DNA of 64,000 bases from Caenorhabditis elegans (GCF_000002985.6 NC_003284.9:7192001-7256000); one strand, 5' to 3'. Counted from the stretch's first letter, positions 24,012 to 45,190 are shown. Program-made: numbers and translations. The notes: a model not told the origin generated them from the letters alone.

Positions 24012-24319
24012 GTGCCAAAATGACCAAATATCATAGTAAAACTTTTCAAAAAAAAAAAGGAAACATTTTTATTGACAGTCAAAAAAATTAGCAATTACTG
24101 AGTTTTTGCCACTTTTTAAATGAGGAAACTTTTGCACTTTTGCATTTTCGAATTGCTACAATGTTCGAATATTATTATTTGAAACATAAGCAGACCATAA
24201 AATTTGAGGATATTTTATTATCAACGACTACCAAAAAAAAACTGATTACCATTTTTTGAAACAAAATATATAATTTTCTGAAAAATTCTGAAAAGATTTT
24301 ACTATGATATTTTGCCAAC
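24012..24319. mobile_element. MITE-like repeat, copy B
   Basis: The left end is GTGCCAAAATGACCAAATAT then CATAGTAAAAC. The right end, in reverse complement, is GTTGGCAAAATATCATAGTA then AAATC, so the ends are inverted copies sharing AATATCATAGTAAAA. The internal motifs match copy A at 7506-7802. About 308 bp, AT-rich, no ORF. Confidence 0.7.
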
Positions 24320-26467
24320 TGAGTTTTTAACAATTTACCCACTGGCGCTGTCCCACCTCTAGGATTTCAAAATGTTAATTGATAAATTTTGAGAGTAAAT
24401 TCATGCCGTAAAATAAACAATTCGCACTGAATTAGACACATAGTCTTCAACAATACATGATTAATATCTTCTAAATCCCTTTTTCTGACTGAAATCGACC
24501 ACTTCCTATTTGGTCAAATTGTAGATTTGGTGAATTCATCAGTGAAGCTGATAGATCACAACATGTTTATCGTCGGACTTGCCGGACAGCAGAGACTAAC
24601 AAGCGAGAGAAGCAAAACGAGTGAAAAAAGAAAGTGGAGAGAGAGCATAAACACATAGTTTATCTGTATTTCAGAATGTCTCCACAATTCGCCTGCTCTT
24701 TCGTCTCTTCATTCCCCTTTGAATATTTTTCTTCTTCTAGCTTCACCAGGTCTCACCAATTTGTCACGTCCAGATCCGCCTACACGGTGCGATGGATAAG
24801 TGTTGCAAGAAGGGACACGACAAACTGACATACAGGATGAAGCCCTTAGCACACGTTTTATTTTACCGCTGTTTGGTTTCCAAATTGGAAATGTGAAAAT
24901 GGGAGTGGAAAGAGGAGAAGAGAAAGGAAATGAAAAGTAGAAGCAGAAATGGTTAGTGACAAGCGCCGCGGCATGCACTATGCTCATGACAGTCATGAGA
25001 TAGACTACGCAGTTGATCTTTTTTTTGGTGGGAATTTTTTTCAGTATTAAAAATAAAAGTTTTATATTGTGAATTTTGTTGAAACAGCGGCATTATTTTA
25101 CAAAAGTACGTACGGTCGAGTGTTCAGTCAAGGCCGGTGACCTCTTCACAGGTTTACTGAGAAGCGTAAACACGAACCACATGTTGCAACATACACCAGT
25201 CAGATTTTTTGTATTTTTCCAACATCTTTCGTATCGTCCGTTACAGCTTTCCGTTTTTGCGGGTTTTCTAATGGGTGTCAGTTTTCAACCGCACAGGCTC
25301 ACTATCTTGTGTCTATTCCCTCTCTATCCGCTCATTGATTTTTTTGGTGATTACGGCGCACGGCAACTGTGTACAATTTACCTGCTCGCCTGTTTTCGCC
25401 AACTGTCATCGTCATGTTTTCTTCATCTACCGCGCCAAAACTCCCCCTCCTCTCTTCTTGTCGGTTTTCTTTTCGTTTTGTTACTGACAGATCTTGTGAA
25501 ATCTAGAAATGAAATATTATGAGTTTTTTTGTAAAGCAATTTCTTCGCCCAGATGTTTTACGCTGTTGAGTATAGTTTCTTATTAGTTATATTAAATTAA
25601 GTTTGAGAGTGTAATAATGTGTTTGTGAGACAAGCTGAAACATGAAAATTGAATCAAGTAATTTTATTAAACGGATTTAGTTTTGATAGCTAGCTTCAAA
25701 TACAAAAATGAAACCCGTTTGCAAAAATCTAGTTCTGTATCCATGTTCATTTGTAGGAAATATCCCGAATAATGAATAGTTTTGTGCCGTATCCGGCTGG
25801 CACAGTGTGCTCGGCGGAAAAGGCTTGAGCTCTGGTGCTGCTTCTCCTCGACCAACACATTCACTCGCTCCACACTCCCATTCCGACTAGGAAACGAGCT
25901 AGCTGTAGACAGACCGCCAAGTGACGAGTGACCGCATGAATCAGAGAGAGCTTCAAGACTCGTCTCGGGATACTGAGTAGGCACCCCATAGCAAGCCAGA
26001 ACGTTATGCAAAATAGGGCGGAGCCTCCACGTCCCCTGCCTGTCTTTCGTTTTCTATCGTCCACATCGTCGTCGTGGAGCGCCTTCCCTGTTTGGAAAAG
26101 AAGACGTGGTCACCCTTCTATTCACTGTAGAGCTCCGTGCCCTCCACGTCCACGAGTTGAGCTCTCTCCGGCTCCGGCGTTTTCTGTCGCTCCACCCCTT
26201 AGGAATAGCTCGGAGCCCCACCCCTCTCTCTGTGCGCCCGTCCTGTCCGATCGGTCGGCACTCTCCTCCCCCCTCCGTCCGTCCTTTTCATCGTCTCCTT
26301 CTACCAGGAGCACGTTTTACCTTTTCCTGGCACCCATCTATTTTGTGGACAGGGTCCCTCTCTTCACTCCAATCATACTCACTAAATCGTTATTCACAAA
26401 ACATCAACGTTGGCACAGGTTGAAGAAAAGCTGACGTTAAAGAAAACAGAGTCGTTGACCATCCTGG
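24320..26467 (+). promoter_or_regulatory. upstream region of the zinc-finger gene
   Basis: GC-richer blocks near 24550-25010, 25080-25500 and 25790-26330 alternate with AT-rich spacers. The last block is very pyrimidine-rich (TCCACCCCTT, CTCCCCCCTCCGTCC) and ends at a GGCACAG|GTTG acceptor-like site about 50 bases before the start codon, so an upstream noncoding exon or SL site is plausible. Open frames here (up to 148 codons) have no recognisable product. A promoter role is inferred from position and composition. Confidence 0.4.
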
Positions 26468-34045
<7,578 letters not shown>

Positions 34046-34830
34046 ATTTAGTTACATATGTTTTATTGTTGATTAGACATTGAATATCGTTATCCATTAA
34101 CCAATTTTTCTTCCTTACGTTCTCAGAGTCTCTTTTCAATTGCTCAATCACTTTTCTAAGTCAGCCATGCATTTTCGTTCTGCTCTTCCCGTTGGTGTTT
34201 TTTCTAATCGCTCTCGTCACTAAATCTCAGTCAACTACCCGATGTGTCTCATTATTAAATACTCTAGTCACTTTTTTTTTCCATTTTTGTACTCGAAATT
34301 GATTCTTGATGTTTCTTTCTCCCGGAATGCATACCTCATTTCATTGTTAAGGGTGTGGTGGTGCCGGACACTGTAACCACGGATAACCCCCCATTTTGTT
34401 GTCACTTAACTTTCCCTCTGAACAAACTTGTAGAAACTGAATATCTTCTATTTGCACCCTCATCTTTCTATAAATCTATATCCACTAACATCCCAGTACT
34501 CGAATCTAGCTTTTAAATCAAACCCCTCCCAACCATTACGGATAATTGTTTTCAGCAGCATTTGTTGTTGATTTGGAAATGTTTCACTTGATGATAACCT
34601 CATGAGCTACTGTACTTAATATGATTTCGCCAGTTTCACTGTTCTAAGTTCCAAACTAATGTATCTCAAAAATGAAAATCACCTCTATTTAAAAATATTT
34701 ATGCGATATTCATTTGTTACTCATTTTGTCTGTGTGTTGCCAATTTGTCTTCCTTTTCAGAATCTCTTACTTATTTTTCATGACTTGTTTTGTAAGAAAG
34801 AATTCAATAAAATACATTGAATATGAACTA
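34046..34830 (+). terminator. zinc-finger gene 3' UTR with AATAAA
   Basis: A long pyrimidine-rich untranslated stretch ends in AATAAA at 34806-34811. If this signal is used the 3' UTR is about 780 bases, long for a worm gene and able to host microRNA sites. Confidence 0.5.
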
Positions 34831-35550
34831 ATGCATTGAAAAACACATTTGCAAACAAATCATTGACCTCATGACGATTTGCGCTTTAATCTTTAATTTG
34901 TAACAGTTCCAAAAGCTTGACAAATAATAGGGTTTTGAAGTTCTTTGAGAGACAGTATCGATACTTTGTAAATATTTGCTGTCTTTCAAACTGTTTCTCT
35001 TTGATCAAGTTTTCATGCCTCTTGATAATTGTATATACGAATTCAATTTACGATACACAAGTCAGACTAGCTCCCATAAAAACATTTTGTTAAAGAAAAA
35101 CTGCATTTCCTATTCCATAAAACAAACTTTTAAAAAATTTAAAAGCAGAATCACAACACTTACACGAATTTTGTTTGTGTTCACTTAAAATCGCCCATAA
35201 TAGCCAACCAGAGAAAATTCTCCATCTATTTATAGATTTTTTTTTTAATATTTGAGGCACAATTACGGTGTTTTAACAGTGAAGATAAATTAATTTTTGA
35301 GAATCTTTAGAAAAAATTGCGTATTGGACCTCACAAATTGTTTTTGTTTGAAAAATCATTAAACGGAAAAAAAAAGTTTGCTAAATTGTTTTTTTTTGGT
35401 TTTCAAGAATTTAAAATTTTATTGTTGATATTTCTCAAACGATATCTGACCATTCTGATGTTGAACCACATACATATAATTGTTTAGACACTTGCGCTTC
35501 TCCGCTTACATACTGAAATTTACAGGAAAATGTTTTAAGAAACTCAAAAA
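34831..35550. other. AT-rich intergenic
   Basis: Nothing recognised. Confidence 0.5.
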
Positions 35551-36384
35551 TTGTTGAGACTTGAAAAAGCTTCTGACCCTATCCAGCTAAAGATGAATGT
35601 AAAAAAGATATTGGAATCATTACAATGCAACTCTGAAATAAAAACTATAGGAATAAAATACTTGAAAACCATTAAAATTTTGAATGGGTATGAAGAAGAC
35701 AACAACAATTTCTTTTTTAGATTTTCAAGGTTTATTTTTTTGTAAGTAATTTGTTTGGTTTTTTTTTAAATTTAATAACTTTAGTTTACCGTATTTTTTA
35801 ATTACTTTTTTCAGGCGGTCATCATGATTGCAACACTAATAGGAACGCAATTATAATTTTCTAGCTATCATTTTTAGGTTTTCTTGCATTTCAATTCAAA
35901 TAACTGTGACATGATTATTGCTAAAACTGCACAAAATTGAAAAGTACATTCATTGCTTGTCGCAAAAATACTTGAGGTACGCAACTCTCATATAGTGTGC
36001 AAAATTAAATGTGTTTCATTGGAACATTTGATTTGACTACAATTATTCGTCATCAATGGCTCAAAAAACTAAAACCTTACAACCTTACTTATAAGGGTTT
36101 TATGCGCGTAGATAAAAATCCGTATGATTTGAACAACTATAATTTGAAAATTTTGTTGATTTTTCAAGTTTATTACTGTTTGATATTTGGTTTTAGTAAT
36201 CTTATTACTGGACATGGTTATGGCAACTAACTTTCAAAATAATGTTATACATTTAAATAACATGATCAATTCAATTAGAGAAATGTTTAAAAAAAACATT
36301 GCAGCTGCAGGCACACATTATGTATTTCATAAAATTACACTGTTTTATCTTTTTGAGCATTTCACCTATTTTGGGAAGAACTGA
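35551..36384 (+). pseudogene. possible AT-rich gene relic
   Basis: Three consecutive + strand segments look like protein: 35551-35745 (DPIQLKMNVKKILESLQC, then EIKTIGIKYLKTIKILNGYE), about 36021-36160 (TTIIRHQWLKKL, then VDKNPYDLNNYN) and about 36190-36384 (MVMATNFQNNVIHLNNMINS). The middle part weakly recalls the TTxE ... NPYDLG tail of DHHC palmitoyltransferases. No complete splice pattern was found and codon use is extremely AT-rich. It may be a decayed gene or chance. Confidence 0.2.
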
Positions 36385-38724
36385 GACCATTCGTCTGTTC
36401 CACTTTGAATTTGAAACGTTGTTCAGAAAAATTTGATCACTTTATGTTCTCAAGCAATATATTGTGACAACGTTATGAAATGAACATGTGTCTTTTTGAA
36501 AAATAAAATAATTTAAGTGTAGATATTAAAAGTAGCATAAATATGATTTTATTGCTAAAACTTATTCTCGAAAAACAGTTTATTTTTAAGTTACACATCA
36601 TCCAATTTGTTAGTCAAGCGTTTTTTGGTAAATCTATCCATGTATCACGTGGTTTAACTTTGAGAACTCATAACTCGAGTTTTTCGATTTGTTTTTAAAA
36701 TGTTGTTTAAAAAGTAACCGTCTAAAATTTTTTAGATCAATTGTTCAATGTTAAGCCGTAAAACATCATAGAAATTGTTTTTCATTTTTATGTCAGAATT
36801 GTAAACTATTTCACAATATAACTTTATTAGAAACTTTGATATTGTTAATTTGAATACAATATTTCATTTTATTTTGATTATTTCTGGGTCCGCTGCTAAG
36901 CGTTTTTTATATCTCATGTTTGACTACCATAATTTTTATTTTTCATTATGTTGGCCAGTTAATTTTTCCCATTCGAGCGTTTAGATATAAAAAACACTTT
37001 TGAGCATATTATTTTTATTATTTTTTTAAATTATTTTTTTTTATTATCATTATTTTTAATATTCAGTAAAAACCATTTAAATTTTTTTGTAAAAATTTTT
37101 AAAAATTTTCCTGAAAATGAGTTCAACCAAAAAAACATTTCCCACAAATCTTTTGATCGCTTCATTAGGTTTTCAAGAAACTTAAAAAAAACTGTTCTCA
37201 TTATTATTTTTCGCCCTTGATAAGATTTCTGGTGTACTGTATTCTGATTCCCGCATCTTGTTCGAATTTGACTGACATGAGATATAAATTGTTGAATTTG
37301 TTATTTAAACTTCTGAGTTTTTCATTCCGTTTTTTGAACAATAAACTTCCCGCGACAACTTTTCTCATATCCTAAATCAAACAATTAAAACTCAAACGAC
37401 AAGTTCGTCTGTTCCCAGATTCATTCCAAACAAGGGATTTACAAGAGTTCAAACATTTTTCAATTCTTTGAAAACAAAACAGTATGAGTTTGCGGATGGC
37501 GCGGAGAGGTGCGAAAGGAAGTCAAAAACTGGAAATCAGTGTGAAACCCCCGGAAATTCGCATTAAATTAAACCATCAGATGACGTACGTTGCCATGCAA
37601 TTCTTTCAGTTTGAAGATAAATTTTGATGGGTTTTCGCATGCTTGAGAATAGTCCCTCAACGACTAAATAATGGTGAAAATTCCAAAAAAAAAGAGGAAA
37701 TGTGTGAGGAAGCTCGAAAAAAATAAATACACACAAATTGTTTCCTTTCCTACTTACCACAACATGAATTTAACTCTCGGTTTCAGGAACATTTTATTGA
37801 AAGATTGTAATAATTTTCTTCGAAAATTTGAGAAGTGCTTCAAACTAATTAAAGAAATTTCGAAGTCAGATTTTTAAATTGTGTCACGAAAAGTAGCAGA
37901 AAATCAAGTATAGAAGTGCCGACAAATGGGTTTTGAAAGTTCTATCCGTGAAAGCAAATTAAGGATTTTCATCAGTAACGCTAAAAAAATTGTTGATGTG
38001 CTTTCAACATCATGAAACACAACCTACAGAAGTAAAACAAAGTTCGAAATTTCAATTATTTATCTTCCTTAGACTGGTTTGAAACTAGTAAGAAACATAC
38101 AAGGTGTTTAAAATCTATTCCAGAATAGTTGAAATTGTAACTGCTCTATAATGGCAATTTTGATTATTAAATCTGAAGTTCTGAGCTATAATAAAAACAT
38201 TTTTATCTCAAAAGAAAATGTTAAACACGTCTTTTGCGGGCCAATACATTTGAGTTTTAAAGCAAACCTTTCAAAAATTGAAGACTGTTAAGTCACCACT
38301 CTAAAATTCTACACAGTTATCTCAATTCATTTTTGAAACATCCCCCTCTCCACGTAGAATACTAAAAAAATCAATCACTACTCGTTGACCGTTGTTCGAA
38401 AAATTGCCTGCAACCGGTTATTTACAGAGTTCTCCTCTATTTAATTCTCTCTCGGAACAACCATCAATTTTCACAACTTTTTCTTTTTTTGCAAAAGAGA
38501 TAAACAATCACTCTTCTGTTTCGAACATGCGAGAGAAATACTCGGTTTGTTGTTGTCAGTATGAGACCAAGGCCAGCGCAGCGGGACAATTTCGAAATTT
38601 TGAATGCAGCGTCACTTGCCAAGTATGATGCAAAATCTTTGTGTGGGTGTCCAGAAATCCTTCAGATCCATCTCTATTTTCTCGTCAACTTTTTGGCTCA
38701 GCACTTTGTTTGTGTATACATTAC
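36385..38724. other. AT-rich intergenic
   Basis: Long A/T runs, especially 36990-37110. No gene, RNA or repeat recognised. Confidence 0.45.
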
Positions 38725-38730
38725 TTTATT
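38725..38730 (-). terminator. AATAAA of arginine kinase gene
   Basis: TTTATT on the + strand, i.e. AATAAA on the gene strand, about 160 bases after the stop. Confidence 0.5.
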
Positions 38731-38888
38731 GAAACGAGAAAGTAGGTATACACAGGAGCGTAATACAAAATTTTACACTAGCCAAGTAATCATACACAGA
38801 AAGAAGAAGAGAATTAAAGTTAACAAATTGAGATGAATTTAGAGAAGATTGTGTAGAGCAGCCAGCAGCCAGGTGTCCGGTTGATAAT

Positions 38889-40466
38889 TTAAGCAGCCTT
38901 CTCGAGGGCGATGAGGTGGGCAATTCCGTCGTACATTTGCTTGACGGCCTCGAACTCGGTGAGTCCAAGACGAGCCTTGTTGGAGATGTCGTAAACTCCT
39001 CCCTCAGACTCGGAGTGTTCTCCGTGGATACCACGGATTTGAAGCTTGAGTCCATCGCAGATAGACTTGAAGTCTGGCTTGGCCGAGATCTTTGGAAGGC
39101 GGATGTGGACGGAGGCGCGGACGGTGGTTCCCAAGTTGGATGGGCAGAAGGTGAGCCATCCGAGACGGTCGTCACGGGAGAATGGAGCTTGTTTCTCGAT
39201 GGTCTTGACTCCCTTGATGAGACGCTCCAAGACTTGTCCGACGTTTCCTCCCTCTTGCATGGAGATGATACGGAGATGGTCCTCCTCGTTGCACCAGATA
39301 AGGAAGGTCTTCTGGTTGTTGTGGAAGATTCCACGTCCCTTTGGCCAATAACGGCAAGCGTTGGCGGCTTGAAGGAATCTGAAGAACATTTATGTTGTAG
39401 GAACACTCGAACCAATTAGTGTTATCTTACCTGTCTCCCTCCTTGAAGAGGAAGTGATCCTTGATGAGTTGATCTTGGATTTCCTTGGTCATTCCATCCA
39501 GAGGGAAGTACTTTCCAGCGAGCTCTGGGTCAGTGATGTTGTCAAAGATAGCCTTGACCTTGGATTCCATCTCGAGGTAGTTGGCCTCAGAAAGGCATGG
39601 GTTGAATGGGTATCCTTGGAGGGAACGTCCGCAACGGATTCTGGTGGAGTTGATGAACTTTCCTTCTGGGTCAAGATCAACGAGAGCAGAAGTCTTTCCC
39701 TCTCCGAGGTCGGTGTTTGGCTGCTTGGCATCTGGAGCGAATCCGTTGTGGTAGTCCTGAAAAATGAATTGTTCTTTTTAATTGTTCATCGACTGACGTC
39801 AAAGTGTTTGCGAATCGGCAGATGGTCATTTTTAATAACTGTTGGCGCGACGTGAACCGCAAATAGAGTTAGTTACTTTGGGAGCGAGGCCATTGCGTTT
39901 ATGTGCTAGTTTCGGTCACTCAATACGCTAGTAATCCCATTTGAAATTGCGCCGCGTCTTTTTTCCTTGTTTTCTAGTCTATTTCCCTACTATAGCATTG
40001 GAATTTCTCTTATTCATCATTATTTGCCTTCTTGACTATCATGTAAATGGCATTTGATTGTGAAAAGAGCGTCATGATGAGGCAAATCGATACCTGGATC
40101 AGGGGGTCGAAGAGTGGCTTGAAGAGAGTGTAGGCCTCGGCATCTGGGGCGTAGACTCCGACTCCTGAGTCCAAGTTGGCAACTCCGGATTGAATGACGT
40201 CGAGAAGGTTAGCTCCGAGCTTGGTCTTCTTGTCCTTGAGTTGGTCAACAACCTCCTTGGTCAAGTACTTCTTAAGAAGAGAGTGGCACTCTGGGGCAGC
40301 CTGAAAATGATATGTGTTGAATAAGGAAATGATAACAAGTAAAGATAGAACATACCTGGAGCTTGGCATAGCCCTCCTCAATTTTGGCGATCACGTCTGG
40401 GGAAACCGACATTCCTTCTTGCGCTTGGACACAGTGAAGTGAGGTCGAGTAGGCCTCTCGCAGCAT
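38889..40466 (-). CDS. F46H5.3: arginine kinase (phosphagen kinase)
   Basis: Minus-strand exons 40356-40466, 40094-40300, 39431-39756, 38889-39378; 377 residues. It transfers phosphate between ATP and arginine to buffer cellular energy. Seen: N-terminal helical domain with the guanidino-specificity stretch [19 protein letters not shown]; the [10 protein letters not shown] nucleotide-binding segment; [14 protein letters not shown]; the reactive-Cys motif [14 protein letters not shown]; a C terminus LIALEKAA. All catalytic landmarks are present and the length is usual for the family, apart from a short N-terminal extension before MSVSPDV. The frame is also open from the ATG back to an acceptor at 40485, so an upstream exon could add residues. 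Codon use is highly biased (GAG, AAG, CTC), a sign of high expression. The sequence name is from memory of the worm arginine kinases. Confidence 0.93.
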
Positions 40467-40484
40467 CTTGCTATTGCCCCGCCC

Positions 40485-42399
40485 CTAAATAACGATGGAT
40501 GTTTTTTCGTGAACAGACTCAGAGACGATGGGGCGAGAGAGTTGTGGAATTGTGGAGAGTGCGAGTCGAAGCGACGAAAAAGACCCCGCCGCCCCTTTCC
40601 CGCCACTGAACCGATTATGAGTCGACGTTCGAAAACAGACTGTGCATAGTGCGATAGTGTGCAAGAGTGAGATACGCAGACACATTTGGTAATTGTGAAT
40701 AGAACCGACACCCGCCAAATTGTTGTTGACGCGCGCAGTGTGAGAGGATTATGATAAAGATGAGACACTTGTTGGTGTTTGTGGGTCTGAGCAGGATTTT
40801 GGATTTTGGATTTATGAATTCGACTGAAAGATGATCCTAATGGCGTTTTGTTCAAATTCAAAGTATATTTTTTCCAAAAAAAAAGAGATTGCTTGGAAGG
40901 TCCATTTGTCTACAGGGTAAGGGTGGAATTTGTTTACATTCCGCCGGTGAACCAAATAGGTCGGTAGTTCTTTACACTTCGTTGATACTTTGATTTCTAT
41001 AATATTAATTAGAGTATTGTGCAAGTTCCCACGAGAAATAAAAATCCAATTAGGCAAACTTTTGCTGTGAAGCACTCTACTAATTGTCTCCCAACTATCT
41101 CCACAGCTCCAGCTCTTTTTTCTTCCTTCCGTCCTTTCATATCCATATTTTTCTGTGCCGAGAAATTGAATTATTCATGAGCAAGCTCGAGGGAGTGTTT
41201 TACAAACAGCATGTTTGATTAAGTTTCGGTTTCGGTTTCTTAGACTCTAGTTCCAAGAAGCAACTTCTCACCCGAGATGTTTGCGTCAAAAGATCACTGG
41301 TTTTGGGGTTATCTTTGATTGCCGCGAACTGTGTTTTTTCTGTGACGAACCTCACGTTTCTCACTCTACCATTGTATCATTTCTCTATCAATACTGCATC
41401 AAAAGAGGGCATCGAGCGACCACAGTCACTTTTTCTTTGGAAGCGTTGGATGTTTGGAAGTGTGGAAGAGAAGGGTCGAGAACACACACAATGCATATTT
41501 TATTGTTCTTTACGTCCCAAAAGAAATTTATTCAAAAAAATGAGAGAAATAGAGAAGATTAATTTTTTGGCTCTTTTTACGGAACGTCATCTAGATTTTT
41601 CGATTTGCATTGTTCTGACTAAGATTGCTGCCAATTTACATAGTAGACTTTCTACAAAAAAAAAAATCAAACGATCACTTCTGAAAGCCTAGAGGCCTGA
41701 CAACAATGGCTTGTTTACAGATGTACATCATTGCTGATAACGCTATTCTTATCTAGAGTTCTTCAATACAATTCCAGATGTTGAAGTGTTGAAGTATGTC
41801 GTTTCACTCAGATTATTTTACCCTCAATCTGCACAAGAATGCACATTGTCACTTGGTCTCAGTTTCAGATTTGCATCATCATGCCATTCTCTTTTCTCCC
41901 GAGGGTAACTTGATCCGCACAAAAAGTCACACAATTCTCGGTGTAATATTGGACAACGAAACATAGGGCTGTAATGACGTGGCACTGGTCTTCTGATTGT
42001 TGTCAGTGTGAAACAAAAATGTATTTTGTTTCTGATTCGGTGAATCATCTATCAAATGTGATAAATTGAAATACTATGAAATCATGGAAAAAAATGTTCT
42101 TAAAATGTTGATTTTTGCAAATAGTGTCACCAAAAAACAATTTACACAGGATAATCGAAATCTAGGGACAGTCAGTTGGCGATGTATCCAGGAGTTTTGC
42201 AGTAATTGTATTGTGAATGTACGATCCACACATCGCTAACGAAGCCGGGCACAACAGAGCGACTCGAAATTAAGCCGTTTTCTGACTTGCGAATTGTGTT
42301 AGATCCTTAATTCGTGCTCACGGAGCATTATGAGACTAAATAAGGAATTGAAAACCAAGTCATTTCAGTTTTCAGACAAGTCTGTCGTTCATCTGCAGT
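40485..42399 (-). promoter_or_regulatory. region directly upstream of arginine kinase
   Basis: Immediately upstream lies a GC-rich patch (about 40490-40740) that probably includes the promoter or an alternative first exon. AT-rich sequence follows. No factor site could be assigned with confidence. Confidence 0.35.
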
Positions 42400-45190
42400 T
42401 TTCCTTTGATATTGTAAAAAGTAAACTCTTCAGCAATTCCAGTTGACTTGACCGGAAGCAGCTGTTGACCTTACTACCCAAATAGTGATAGAAACTGAAA
42501 GATGTATAACATCTGACCAACAGTCGTTTTCCTCTTTCTATTTTCCTTCAACTGTTTACAAAGTGCGCGAGGTCAGATAACGGCTGTGGAGAAACGGCAT
42601 CTATCCAATTGTGATTTGATGCCGTGCACGTTGCCCTGACACACTTTCCGGTAGAATATTAAGTTACAGTTCTGTCCTTGTACTTTTGATTGCCTTTCTA
42701 CAGGTGTGTACGTGACCCCAAACACTTCGCGACTGCACACCGTTTTTTGCAATGACCATCAATCGGGAGAAGGCCACGTACAAGCAAGAACATACAAACA
42801 TGTTACTACTGAAGCTCACTTTCTTGCTCTCTTTCTTATTGCTTCCCGATTTGTAACACACTTTCTTCTCCCATTTCACTCGGTTTCTCGGTTTAGTGTG
42901 CCGCGGAGGGCGCCGCGCGTTTTTTTTGCCTTCTTGCCAACTGCCACATACGCACACAAAACACATTGGATAGAGAAGAAAGTTGTTTGCCAGTCGGATC
43001 TACGACTCCGCATCTTGCCTAGTGTCTCGGGAATTGAGAAAGAGCATGAGGTCCGCGAGGGGCCTTCTGCCATCATCCGCGGCGCCCGTCCTTCCTTCTC
43101 CCCTTTCTTCCCATTCATAAATACTCGGCAAATGAACTTACTGAATTGAGAAAGAAAGGCGGAAGACAATTGAAATGCGAGAGACAAAGAGATGCAGAGT
43201 TCGAGCAGGAAACGGTTTGGTTTCTGCGCTGTGCATGGTGGTTGTGTGGGCTGTGCGTGCTGGAAAGATATATCAAATCGTGGATATACTTGAATTGACG
43301 TGGCAAATAAATGAAAAACTGTTTGTCAACAGTTGATAAGTGCTGAATGGATTTGATATCAGAACCTATAAAATCTCTCAGAACCTTTCAAATGTCTTCT
43401 AAGACTTTGTGAAAGATAATGATGAATAACTTGGTAGAAAATAAAGAAGTGGTTTTTGAACATCAGTTCTGATTATTTTGATTACAAGAAATGAACAATG
43501 AAAATGAAAACTTATAACGACAGATTTCCAGAAGAAAAAAAATATGTTGAGCCTGGATATGAACAAAAACAGATTACTTTAGCTTCAGGTTGATAAGTAT
43601 CAAGGTAAAAATAACACTGCCAAATATTCGTTCAGATTTGGATAAAATTCAGGTATTCGTCGTCTTGGCAACCATTGTCCCAAATACGGCTTATCGAATA
43701 TATTTGAATGTGCCACTAATCACAACAAGGATTATCTATTTTCACGCCTCCTCCCCACGGTTTCATCCTTTCATTTTGGAAAATAATACTATCTGAATAA
43801 ATATTTTCAATTGCCTCGCTACAAAATTAAAAAAAAAATTGAAACACACACACAGTTATGCGCTGTTGAAAAAAAACATTATAACCTCTATTAATAAACG
43901 CACCATTATTAATCTTCGGGGGATTTTATTTCTTTTGTGTCCTATGTAAAAATGTATAATTCACAACAAACTTAACCTTTTTCTTTTATTTCTGTACTGA
44001 ATTATTATTACTACAATTTCAAGATGTGCCGAGGTGAAAAAATACTATTAAAGTGGGGTGTGCAAAACTGAAAAAGGTAATTCTCGATTGGTTCGATTGC
44101 CAAAAATTATTAAGTTTCAAACATTTTGCTTGAAACAAGCACAAGTTGTATGTTATGACAAATCTGTAAATTTACCCATTATTAACTCGAGAAGCAAAAG
44201 TAATCAAAGTTAAAAAAAAAGATTTTTCAATACTTATACACTTTCTCATTTCAATTGTTCGAAAAGATATTTACTTTCAGTTACTCGTTAGATTTTCCAC
44301 TTAAAAAAAAACACACAAAAAATTGAAAGGTGTGCAAAAGTCCAATTTTTAAAATTTTGATTTCTTCTCAAATCTCGTGGCATTGAATAATTTTTTTTCT
44401 GTACTTCCATAAAATAATTAGTTTGTGAGTGGCTTGCGATTCAGCATTTATCGCCAAAAACAACTTGTTAGACTTCACTTGTTATGCATATCTACATGTA
44501 GCCCTGCTTTTTATCCAGCCGACACATCCATATGGAAAAATTGAAGATTTTTTCTGCGTTCACCCACGTTACTTTTAGACTGCAACAATGTGTCCGAGAG
44601 ATTTTTGAAAAGTCTCATAATGGAATGCACCATTTTCAGACTATTTTTTGTCTCTTTGAGCAACAATTTCGAACGGTTCTTCTTCCTCTAAATAACAGGT
44701 TCATCATTTCTCGTGTTATTTCCTGGTTCTGGGTCGTTTTCTTGTTTCTTCAGTCTAGTTCTTTGACCAACGACAATTGACACATGGGTAATTTATTTCT
44801 CTTCACTTTTTTCCTCTACTCGAATTGACACAAGACTCGGTGGCTCACGCAAACGCTGGATATTACACAACAATTGTTTTCCGGCCATCGGAGAGTATGG
44901 CAAAAAAATGTTGTGAAAAGAAAGAAAGTGGTAGCCGACGAGGATGAGGTTCAAAAGACTCTCATACCGCCATCTGCTATTTCATTGCCGTCGAATGCCA
45001 TCTGTTCCTGCTCTCATCGGCATCCATCTTTCCCGAAGTTGCCGAACATGCTTTACACAGTTAACCTCTATCGGCCAAAGGCTCACGCAACGTTGTGATG
45101 AGCCAGTAGAAAACAGTCAGAAAAAGTGATAAAAAGGGATACGGGATAAGAAGTTACATGAGAAGACAGGAAGATAGAAGGAAGGTTGAT
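42400..45190. other. intergenic with two GC-rich islands
   Basis: Islands at about 42530-43310 and 44460-45120 stand out from AT-rich surroundings. Open frames of up to 147 codons on both strands in the first island match nothing. Candidates are distal promoters or noncoding first exons of arginine kinase, or unannotated noncoding RNA. Confidence 0.3.

Noticed and set aside
26006-26434. 142-codon Pro/Arg/Ser-rich open frame before the zinc-finger gene
   Set aside because: Pyrimidine-rich promoter-like DNA gives open frames in several phases. It lacks a good donor that would join the zinc-finger frame.
38916-39419. 167-codon open frame on the + strand opposite arginine kinase
   Set aside because: It is the antisense shadow of a GC-biased, strongly codon-biased exon and has no family likeness.
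42706-43149. 147-codon open frame in the 42-43 kb island
   Set aside because: Overlaps other open frames on both strands. The translation is rich in Arg, Ser and Pro without motifs.
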